Origin: Candidatus Thorarchaeota archaeon
GTDB taxonomy: Archaea; Asgardarchaeota; Thorarchaeia; Thorarchaeales; Thorarchaeaceae
DNA: 5,251 nt
Assembly: GCA_004524595.1 (NCBI GenBank)
Contig: SDOA01000187.1
Location: 1-5,251, forward strand
Reading direction: 5' to 3'
In this document: piece after piece, positions 1 through 4,900 of the stretch
Layout: each line of letters begins with the position of its first letter
How positions within the stretch are numbered: position 1 is the first letter of the stretch
Program-made: the position numbers and the translations under genes
Notes under the pieces: generated by a model
Seen by the model: only the letters and a program-made list of their open reading frames with translations
Told to the model about the DNA's origin: nothing
Databases searched by the model: none

Positions 1-25
1 TCCAGAAAATGGAAGCATCTCCATA

Positions 26-943
26 ATGGCATTGGAGAGTGGAATCAAATATGCAACTCTAGATGAAGCCCCAGATGAACCGCTACTCATAGAGATAATC
101 GGTATTCGCCCAAATGATTTGGCTAAAATATCTCAGCATTTTGAAATCGACTTGGATGACCTGCAAGATGTACAGGACCTTGATGAGAGGCCGCGTCTCC
201 AGATTGAAGACAAGTTCACGATGATTGTTTTTCGTGTTCCTGTAAATCTAAAAGATATGGATCGTGAATACTCCACAAACCCATTGGCGATATTCACAAA
301 TGGTCGCGATGTTATCATAATTCAAAACGACGCAATACCAGTTAAGAGGAATAAACTACGCAATAGGGTTCAGTATTGTACAACTGCGGCTGATGTAATC
401 TATAAGATGATCGAGGTCATGATTCACTCATTTGAATCAACACTTGATGTGATTGAATCAAGTATCAACGAAACTGAAGACTTCATTATGACTGAGATTT
501 ATCCTTCACAACTTGCTTGGTTTTTCCAGCTATCACGTGATGCCATTTTTATGGAGACCGCTTTACAATCTAATATGAAGGTATTACGGCGATTGCAGCG
601 ATTTAATATGATTGGCAGAATGATTCTAGATGTTGACAGATTAGAAGAATTGGAGGTTGACTTACAACAACAGGTAGACCTCAGTATGATCTACATAGAG
701 TTAATCAAAAATGCAATGAATGCTTATGATAGTATTGTGAGTCATAATTTGAATAAGGTAATCAAGATTTTAACATCCATCTCTCTTCTTGTTAGCGTTC
801 CCACTCTTATTGCAAGTATCTATGGGATGAATGTAGGTTTACCATTAGAGAATGAGCCACTGGCTTTTCCAACAATCATGTTAATTAGCTTCAGTATTAC
901 TTTGCCGCTGCTCCTTATCCTACGCAGAAAGAATCTCGTTTGA
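26..943 (+). CDS. corA: CorA-family (GMN) divalent metal ion transporter
   Basis: This is a membrane channel of the CorA metal ion transporter family, which forms homopentamers importing Mg2+ and sometimes Co2+, Ni2+ or Zn2+. The N-terminal cytoplasmic domain carries the family block around DERPRLQIEDKFTMIVFRVP (about residues 53-72), followed by a long helical region (about 120-245) that would form the funnel and stalk helix. TM1 is about 248-265 and ends in the signature Y-G-M-N (266-269), the selectivity filter. A short acidic loop (ENEP) and TM2 (about 281-299) follow, with a positive RRK tail. At 305 aa it is near normal family length. The ATG at 26 is a sensible start, with GGAAG at 11-15 as a weak ribosome site. 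However, the frame stays open leftward to the window edge, so a start further upstream cannot be excluded. The transported ion cannot be read from sequence. The family call is very secure. Confidence 0.93.
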   Translation: MALESGIKYATLDEAPDEPLLIEIIGIRPNDLAKISQHFEIDLDDLQDVQDLDERPRLQIEDKFTMIVFRVPVNLKDMDREYSTNPLAIFTNGRDVIIIQNDAIPVKRNKLRNRVQYCTTAADVIYKMIEVMIHSFESTLDVIESSINETEDFIMTEIYPSQLAWFFQLSRDAIFMETALQSNMKVLRRLQRFNMIGRMILDVDRLEELEVDLQQQVDLSMIYIELIKNAMNAYDSIVSHNLNKVIKILTSISLLVSVPTLIASIYGMNVGLPLENEPLAFPTIMLISFSITLPLLLILRRKNLV

Positions 944-965
944 GAGATAGTTGGCCTATGCAGTT

Positions 966-996
966 TAAGTTCACAACTCTATTTTGGTTGAACTTA
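966..996. repeat. 8-bp inverted repeat upstream of pfkA (possible operator)
   Basis: TAAGTTCA at 966-973 is the exact reverse complement of TGAACTTA at 989-996, separated by 15 nt. The half-site centres are 23 nt apart, about two helical turns, and the right arm overlaps the putative TATA element of pfkA. This fits a dimeric repressor site, but it could also be a chance match or a hairpin in a corA read-through transcript. No binding protein is known from this window. Confidence 0.35.
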
Positions 997-999
997 TTT
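993..999 (+). promoter_or_regulatory. Possible TATA box for pfkA
   Basis: CTTATTT is centred about 28 nt before the ATG at 1024. No Shine-Dalgarno-like sequence lies between this box and the ATG. Together these suggest an archaeal promoter giving a leaderless or nearly leaderless mRNA. The element is short and AT-rich, so chance is a real alternative. Confidence 0.35.
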
Positions 1000-1023
1000 G
1001 GTTGTAATCCTATAGATTTCGCT

Positions 1024-1989
1024 ATGAGAATAGGTGTTCTTACAAGTGGTGGCGATGCTCCAGCAATGAATGCTGCAATACGCGCTATCACAAGACTAGG
1101 AATTCATCGTAATTGTGAAGTTCATGGCATATTCGGTGGATTCGATGGTATTCTAAATGAACGATTTCATGAATTGAATTCTAAATCTGTCTCGAGGATA
1201 TTGCATCGAGGTGGCACATTCTTGACTACAGGAAGATCAGATGAATTCAAGACAGAAGAGGGACAGAAAAAAGCTGCTAAAATTTTAACAGACCGTGGTT
1301 TTGATGCTCTAATAGGAATTGGAGGGGACGGGACTATGCGCGGTCTCGCTGCGCTCAGAAAGCACTGGAGTGGCAAATTAATAGGACTCCCTGGTACCAT
1401 TGATAATGATTTGTATGGAACAGACTATACCATTGGTTTTGATACCGCAGTGAATAATGCACTTGAGGCTCTCGATAAAATTCGCGACACAGCTGAAGCA
1501 TTTTCGCGTACCTTTCTAGTTGAAGTCATGGGACGTCATGCTGGCTTTATCGCATTTCATGTAGGTTTTGCGACAGGAGCTTCTGCAATTCTTATGCCAG
1601 AAACTTCAACAACAATGGATGAACTTGCCCAGACTGTCATTCATGCTAAAGAACGAGCCAAGTCAAGCGTTTTGGTCGTTGTTGCTGAAGGCGATGAGTT
1701 AGGCAATGCAGACAGTATTGCCAAGGAATTATCAAAGAGAATTGGAGAAAAATGCAGAGTTTCAGTTCTTGGATATATACAGAGAGGTGGCAATCCAACC
1801 CATTTCGATAGAATTCTGGCTACTCGTCTTGGTGCTTATGCGGTTGAATGTTTATTGAGTGGTGAAGATGGAGGTCTCGTAGGAGAAATCAATCGTGAGC
1901 TTGTGATGACACCATTTGAGGAAACTTGGACTAAAAAGAAACCTATTGACCAATGGATGCTAGGTCTCTTAGATGAACTATCAGGCTAA
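1024..1989 (+). CDS. pfkA: ATP-type 6-phosphofructokinase (PFK-A family)
   Basis: This enzyme phosphorylates fructose 6-phosphate to fructose 1,6-bisphosphate, the committed step of the Embden-Meyerhof pathway, in the cytoplasm. It is 321 aa, the usual size of a bacterial-type PFK-A subunit. It starts with IGVLTSGGDAPAMNAAIR (residues 3-20). GGDGT is at 100-104 and PGTIDND at 123-129, with catalytic T125 and D127. G103 and G124 are the two glycines that mark ATP-dependent members; PPi-dependent ones usually carry D and K there. Fructose 6-phosphate ligands are present at R162, MGR 169-171, E222, R245 and R254 (in YIQRGG). E. coli H249 is replaced by Y251. R20 and R24 match effector-site arginines of the E. 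coli enzyme. The frame continues upstream to a TTG at 940 overlapping the corA stop, but those 28 extra residues are not family-like, so the ATG at 1024 is chosen. It lies 80 nt after corA with its own possible promoter. Confidence 0.93.
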   Translation: MRIGVLTSGGDAPAMNAAIRAITRLGIHRNCEVHGIFGGFDGILNERFHELNSKSVSRILHRGGTFLTTGRSDEFKTEEGQKKAAKILTDRGFDALIGIGGDGTMRGLAALRKHWSGKLIGLPGTIDNDLYGTDYTIGFDTAVNNALEALDKIRDTAEAFSRTFLVEVMGRHAGFIAFHVGFATGASAILMPETSTTMDELAQTVIHAKERAKSSVLVVVAEGDELGNADSIAKELSKRIGEKCRVSVLGYIQRGGNPTHFDRILATRLGAYAVECLLSGEDGGLVGEINRELVMTPFEETWTKKKPIDQWMLGLLDELSG

Positions 1990-2063
1990 TAATGAAATTG
2001 AACCACTATTCATGTACAAATCATCTCTCGGTAAACTAATACGGTAGAAATGTAATGAAATAA

Positions 2064-2068
2064 TGAGG
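2064..2068 (+). promoter_or_regulatory. Ribosome binding site deciding a TTG start
   Basis: TGAGG ends 8 nt before the TTG at 2077 and matches the archaeal and bacterial anti-Shine-Dalgarno. The frame is closed upstream by a TGA at 2056-2058 and has no ATG before the conserved N-terminus, so this site supports TTG as the real start of the DinB-fold gene. Confidence 0.6.
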
Positions 2069-2076
2069 CGATTCTC

Positions 2077-2544
2077 TTGGTATTCAAGTATCTTTCTGAC
2101 TATCATCTTTGGGCTGGTTGGAAAATGAGAGAGGTTCTCAGAGAACTGGATACCGATAATTTCACAAAAGAAATCGCTGGGAAAAGTGCAAAGGGTATCG
2201 TACAACACATGGTGCTGGCTTTAGAGACCTGTTTCTTCTATATAGATGATGAAAAGGATGATAGTGTTTTTGAGCGAGTCTCGAGATTACCTAGGCAGGA
2301 ACTCTTGAGACGTTGGGAGATTTTGGATACACGATTAAGTCAGGCAATTGGTGAAATCCCTCAGGGAAAGATTTCTGTCACTCATATTCGAGATGAGCCA
2401 TTTGAGATAGATGTGTTTGACTTCTTCCTTCAGTATTTAATTCATACAACTCATCATCGTGGACAACTTGCCATGGTCTTAAGTGAACTTGGTTACGATG
2501 TTCCAGGTACAGATTATCTTATGTTCTTTGGAGAGAATCTGTAA
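2077..2544 (+). CDS. DinB/YfiT-fold four-helix-bundle protein, putative metal-dependent enzyme
   Basis: This is a 155-aa protein of the DinB/YfiT (DUF664-like) superfamily, small four-helix bundles that bind a metal through three histidines. Characterised relatives include thiol-dependent transferases (bacillithiol- or mycothiol-linked) and an isomerase; the substrate here is unknown. The N-terminal helix YLSDYHLWAGWKMREVL (about 5-21) is typical. The expected metal ligands are visible as H44 (in IVQHM) and H123 plus H127 in the C-terminal IHTTHHRGQ motif, whose HRGQ is a hallmark of the fold. H126 is an additional neighbouring histidine. The C-terminus DYLMFFGE is also typical. The start is TTG with a good Shine-Dalgarno. 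It sits alone between pfkA (87 nt upstream) and the zinc-ribbon gene (84 nt downstream). Despite the name, the family is unrelated to DNA polymerase IV. The fold call is strong; the function is open. Confidence 0.85.
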   Translation: MVFKYLSDYHLWAGWKMREVLRELDTDNFTKEIAGKSAKGIVQHMVLALETCFFYIDDEKDDSVFERVSRLPRQELLRRWEILDTRLSQAIGEIPQGKISVTHIRDEPFEIDVFDFFLQYLIHTTHHRGQLAMVLSELGYDVPGTDYLMFFGENL

Positions 2545-2562
2545 ATTATCCACAGCTTCACA

Positions 2563-2574
2563 ATTAGATATCTA
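2563..2574. repeat. 12-nt repeat with palindromic core, left copy
   Basis: ATTAGATATCTA contains the perfect 10-bp palindrome TAGATATCTA. An identical 12-mer occurs at 3026-3037, so one copy lies on each side of the zinc-ribbon gene. This copy directly precedes the putative TATA box of that gene. It may be a regulator or nucleoid-protein site, or a coincidence in AT-rich spacer. Confidence 0.4.
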
Positions 2575-2577
2575 GAA

Positions 2578-2588
2578 TTTATTTAAAA
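2578..2588 (+). promoter_or_regulatory. Probable archaeal TATA box for the zinc-ribbon gene
   Basis: TTTATTTAAAA is a good archaeal TATA-like element. Transcription starting about 26 nt after its centre would begin near 2610. That leaves a short leader of about 19 nt, enough to hold the Shine-Dalgarno at 2614-2620 before the TTG start at 2629. The element, ribosome site and start codon are therefore consistently spaced. Confidence 0.5.
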
Positions 2589-2613
2589 CCAGTCTCATAA
2601 TCGAATATGTTAC

Positions 2614-2620
2614 GAGAGGA
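2614..2620 (+). promoter_or_regulatory. Ribosome binding site deciding a TTG start
   Basis: GAGAGGA ends 8 nt before the TTG at 2629, the same spacing seen at the preceding DinB-fold gene. It makes TTG the preferred start, since the first zinc-ribbon cysteine is already residue 4 and no ATG precedes it. Confidence 0.65.
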
Positions 2621-2628
2621 ACATTACC

Positions 2629-2973
2629 TTGGTCGAATGCGATAGTTGTGGAGCCAGTGTCAATTCTGGTGATTCTCATTGTCCATACTGTGGAAATCAA
2701 TTGAAGCAAAAAACAAGTTCTATCAGACCAGCACATGAACAAGATAGCGTATATTCATTTGACAGAGAAAAAGGGACTCTTCAATTTGGAGATGGTAAGA
2801 CAGGTGACAGAATCGCCTCTGGAAGAGATAACATATCTGCATCATACAGAAGCGGAAGCGTAGATCAAGTGAATTTGGTATGTCCTCATTGTAGATATCG
2901 CCACAAGAAACCTACTCCTAAATGTGAAAAATGTGGCACATCTCTTCTTCGTGCAACAAGGATGAAACGTTGA
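2629..2973 (+). CDS. Small double zinc-ribbon protein with a central FGDG beta-hairpin-like segment
   Basis: This 114-aa soluble protein has a zinc ribbon at each end. The first uses C4-x2-C7 and C18-x2-C21 (CPYCGNQL), and the second C85-x2-C88 and C99-x2-C102 (CEKCGTSL). Such ribbons bind Zn2+ structurally and usually mediate protein or nucleic-acid contacts. Between them, residues about 42-79 contain FGDGKTG (53-59) and NISASYRSGS (68-77). This resembles, from memory, a beta-hairpin seen in phage baseplate J-like and some surface proteins, though it is uncommon between zinc ribbons. The C-terminus is basic (RATRMKR). There is no signal peptide or membrane segment. The gene starts at TTG with a strong Shine-Dalgarno and has its own TATA-like box, so it is probably monocistronic. 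The function is unknown; an adaptor or scaffold role is possible but unproven. The CDS and the zinc ribbons are secure. Confidence 0.85.
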   Translation: MVECDSCGASVNSGDSHCPYCGNQLKQKTSSIRPAHEQDSVYSFDREKGTLQFGDGKTGDRIASGRDNISASYRSGSVDQVNLVCPHCRYRHKKPTPKCEKCGTSLLRATRMKR

Positions 2974-2974
2974 G

Positions 2975-2979
2975 TTTTT
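2975..2979 (+). terminator. Possible T-tract terminator after the zinc-ribbon gene
   Basis: A run of five T follows the stop codon almost directly, and another T5 lies at 3042-3046 in the same convergent spacer. Archaeal RNA polymerase can terminate at T-tracts without a hairpin. These runs are short and the spacer is AT-rich, so the call is weak. Confidence 0.25.
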
Positions 2980-3025
2980 AATAATTTCATAAACACATTA
3001 GAAAACATCAAGTCAAGTCTATATT

Positions 3026-3037
3026 ATTAGATATCTA
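3026..3037. repeat. 12-nt repeat with palindromic core, right copy
   Basis: ATTAGATATCTA is identical to the copy at 2563-2574, with a 463-nt offset. This one sits in the 96-nt convergent spacer between the zinc-ribbon gene and the acetyltransferase gene, where no promoter for either is expected. It too is followed by an AT-rich TTTAA-containing stretch (3045-3056). Confidence 0.4.
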
Positions 3038-3069
3038 TTCCTTTTTAATTTAAAATAGAACATGCATTT

Positions 3070-3996
3070 CTACAATATCTTTTCCCAATAATGAATATTT
3101 GACCGAGAGAACCCAAGAGAATCATAGAGATTAGTTGCAGCCTGTGTATTTGCTGCTCCAATGATTGTAACCGATTGAGGTTTATATTTTTGCAACCGGC
3201 GAAGTCCTTCACAACAAATTGCTTTTGCAAGTCCTTTTTGCCTATGATTAGGATGGACACCTACTGGTTCTAATTCAGCAAATCTACTAACAGGATCTAT
3301 GCGAACAGTTGTAAATGCTGCAAATGTCCCATTCGGTGCCACAATGACAATGTCAAGCTCTTTATTGTAGAACTCAGCTTCGCTATACACCTTAGCAAGA
3401 TGTGGAGTCATATTCATACAGTGGTTGAACACGGAACCGATCACAGAGCGATATTCTTCAAAATCCGTTTCAATATCAACATCCCTAATAGTATAATTTT
3501 CTGGTAGCTCCACTTTTGGAATAGGTAGGTCCACGGGACGAATTCGTTCATGTTCCATGGGTCCTCTGTCCGTATAACCTAGCTTGCGAAGGAGTTCTTG
3601 ACGATGGTGGTCCCACTCATTGACACTGAAGACAAGTAGCTTCTTATCTCTGTTTTTTTGGATTTCCTGAATCTGTTCTTCGAGCCAAAGCACAAGTTTC
3701 CTCTCAACATGACGGTACTCTGGATGAATGAAGATACGACATTCACCACTTGGTTTGCATATTGTCACAGCAACTATCTTTGAATCAGATGTTTGTTTTT
3801 CGTGATCTGTCCATATTTTGACCTGTTCATCTTCGTCATCTTCATACTCTGTCCCACAAGGACCTCGCCACATATTTTCAAACATTGACGGAATCCAGTT
3901 CAGGTATGTTCTCGTTAGATTATATGTTTCCATCAAGAACTCTCTGACTCTATCAAAGTCTTCTCTGTGATAGAATGAGTGCAGTGTTATTGCCAT
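3070..3996 (-). CDS. Tandem-domain GNAT N-acetyltransferase
   Basis: This 308-aa cytoplasmic protein is predicted to transfer an acyl group from acetyl-CoA to an amine; the substrate is unknown. It appears to hold two GNAT domains. The C-terminal one (about 166-308) is intact: YTIRDVD opens it, ELEPVGVHPNHRQKGLA (about 241-257) carries the acetyl-CoA pyrophosphate loop RQKGLA (252-257), and AANTQAATNLYDSLGF (about 281-296) is motif B. The N-terminal one (about 1-150) keeps the shape, with IFIHPEYRHVERKL at about 88-101 in the matching place, but lacks the glycine loop, so it is probably non-catalytic. An acidic stretch TEYEDDEDE is at about 49-57. The frame extends upstream to an ATG at 4092, overlapping the HAD gene. 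The ATG at 3996 is preferred because MAITLHSF begins the domain and a TATA-like box lies about 32 nt upstream. The two-domain layout resembles mycothiol-synthase-like proteins, but there is no evidence of that activity. Confidence 0.88.
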   Translation of the reverse strand: MAITLHSFYHREDFDRVREFLMETYNLTRTYLNWIPSMFENMWRGPCGTEYEDDEDEQVKIWTDHEKQTSDSKIVAVTICKPSGECRIFIHPEYRHVERKLVLWLEEQIQEIQKNRDKKLLVFSVNEWDHHRQELLRKLGYTDRGPMEHERIRPVDLPIPKVELPENYTIRDVDIETDFEEYRSVIGSVFNHCMNMTPHLAKVYSEAEFYNKELDIVIVAPNGTFAAFTTVRIDPVSRFAELEPVGVHPNHRQKGLAKAICCEGLRRLQKYKPQSVTIIGAANTQAATNLYDSLGFSRSNIHYWEKIL

Positions 3997-4022
3997 CGTT
4001 GGTTCGGTGCATTGACAATTAG

Positions 4023-4032
4023 AATAAAATAT
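4023..4032 (-). promoter_or_regulatory. Probable TATA box for the acetyltransferase gene
   Basis: Read on the minus strand this is ATATTTTATT, centred about 32 nt before the ATG at 3996. No Shine-Dalgarno is seen in the gap, so the transcript would be almost leaderless, starting near 4002. This spacing argues against the longer start at 4092, which lies upstream of the box. Confidence 0.45.
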
Positions 4033-4050
4033 GAGTATTCTGAAGCATGC

Positions 4051-4059
4051 AAGTATATC
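4051..4059 (+). promoter_or_regulatory. Possible TATA box for the HAD gene
   Basis: AAGTATATC has its TATAT core centred about 27 nt before the ATG at 4083, the classic distance for a leaderless archaeal mRNA. It lies about 28 nt from the opposing box at 4023-4032, so the two divergent promoters would share the 86-nt spacer. A weak GGTGGA at 4073-4078, 4 nt from the ATG, is a possible but closely spaced ribosome site. Confidence 0.4.
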
Positions 4060-4082
4060 CTCATTTAGTTTTGGTGGATTGA

Positions 4083-4820
4083 ATGGCTTCAAAGAAATTA
4101 GAAGGAATCAAGGCTATTATCTTTGACCTTGGAGACACTTTGTATACCCTACCCTACTCAGTTGAAGAGTATCATATGAAATTCTTAAGGAACATCTTTG
4201 GTGATGATTTTGCAATATCATCTAGAGACCTTAATCAGGCTCACGATGCAGCTGAAACTGCTCTATCTAAAATAATTGATGATAATGCTTCAGGTCCAGC
4301 TTATTCTCTATCAACTGAGGAATGGGTGTATTTTGACCGCATTCTCCTTGAAAATCTAGGGATAAAAGATGATATAGAGAAAGCATCAAAGCAGTATCAA
4401 AAGCTTTGGGACGAATTATTAAAGAGTCAACCTAATGTTCTGCGAGCTGGCGCTAGGGAAGTACTAGAAGAACTGGCTTCACGTGGATATAAATTGGGTG
4501 TCGCAACGAATTGGGCTGAAGACCCTCATGATCTTCTTACCTCATCAGGAATTCGCCATCTCTTTCAGAGTTTGCAATGGACACTTGTCAAAGGCTATAG
4601 CAAACCTTCACCATATATGTTGATTATGAATGCTCATGAATTGGGTATCAATCCATATAATTGTGCATTTGTTGGAAATAAGATCAATTTAGATGTAGAG
4701 GCAGCTAGAAGAGCAGGAATGGTATCTATACTGTTAGCTAAATCGGGTGCTTCTACTCCAACAAATGATACTGATTACTTGATCATTACTGACCTGAAGG
4801 ATTTACTTGAATACCTGTGA
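4083..4820 (+). CDS. HAD-superfamily hydrolase-like protein with altered catalytic motifs
   Basis: This 245-aa protein has the Rossmann-like core of the haloacid dehalogenase superfamily, subfamily I with an all-helical cap (about 25-115). Members are mostly small-molecule phosphatases. Motif I is IIFDLGDTLYTL (12-23), with nucleophile D15 but glycine at 17 where phosphatases normally have the acid/base aspartate; D18 follows instead. Motif II is GVATNW (139-144) with T142. The motif III lysine is K174 in SKPSPYML. Motif IV reads FVGNKINLDVEAARRAG (196-212), with N199 where GD is usual and D204 kept. DLG-type motif I does occur in active family members such as YihX, so activity is not excluded, but the combined changes suggest altered or weak catalysis. 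It starts at ATG 4083, is transcribed divergently from the acetyltransferase gene and is alone on its strand. The substrate cannot be inferred. Confidence 0.88.
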   Translation: MASKKLEGIKAIIFDLGDTLYTLPYSVEEYHMKFLRNIFGDDFAISSRDLNQAHDAAETALSKIIDDNASGPAYSLSTEEWVYFDRILLENLGIKDDIEKASKQYQKLWDELLKSQPNVLRAGAREVLEELASRGYKLGVATNWAEDPHDLLTSSGIRHLFQSLQWTLVKGYSKPSPYMLIMNAHELGINPYNCAFVGNKINLDVEAARRAGMVSILLAKSGASTPTNDTDYLIITDLKDLLEYL

Positions 4821-4856
4821 TTATAGTAATCCAAATATCAATTTGGAAGAGTTTGG

Positions 4857-4892
4857 AAAAAAAAATTGAAGCTCAGCCCTTATTGGGCTGAG
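4857..4892 (-). terminator. Hairpin plus T-tract terminator of the surface-protein gene
   Basis: CTCAGCCC (4872-4879) and GGGCTGAG (4885-4892) form a perfect 8-bp stem with a 5-nt loop. It begins 8 nt after the stop codon of the minus-strand gene. On the minus strand it is followed, after six bases, by nine consecutive T (A-run 4857-4865 on the plus strand). This is a strong termination signal in that direction. On the plus strand a T6 run at 4907-4912 lies farther from the stem, so a weak role for the convergent HAD gene is possible. Confidence 0.75.
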
Positions 4893-4900
4893 AATTCATT

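Noticed and set aside
133..318. Minus-strand open frame inside corA.
   Set aside because: It lies wholly opposite a strongly conserved gene and its translation shows no recognisable domain.
940..1023. Extended phosphofructokinase start at TTG 940, overlapping the corA stop and suggesting translational coupling.
   Set aside because: The 28 extra residues are hydrophobic and unlike any PFK N-terminus, no ribosome site fits, and the family start MRIGVLTSGGD falls exactly at ATG 1024.
1167..1400. Minus-strand open frame inside pfkA.
   Set aside because: It is antisense to conserved PFK motifs and has no domain or start signal.
1981..2208. Minus-strand open frame across the pfkA to DinB-fold gap.
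   Set aside because: It mostly overlaps the conserved DinB-fold N-terminus in antisense and has no recognisable protein features.
26..2973. One long operon from corA to the zinc-ribbon gene.
   Set aside because: The gaps are about 80-87 nt, promoter-like elements precede pfkA and the zinc-ribbon gene, and the functions are unrelated; separate transcription is simpler, though read-through is possible.
3045..3260. Second minus-strand frame at the end of the acetyltransferase gene.
   Set aside because: It is an out-of-frame shadow of the conserved GNAT motif region.
3997..4092. Longer acetyltransferase start at 4092 that would overlap the HAD gene start.
   Set aside because: The extra 32 residues do not belong to the domain, and the TATA-like box at 4023-4032 lies downstream of that start, so the ATG at 3996 fits better.
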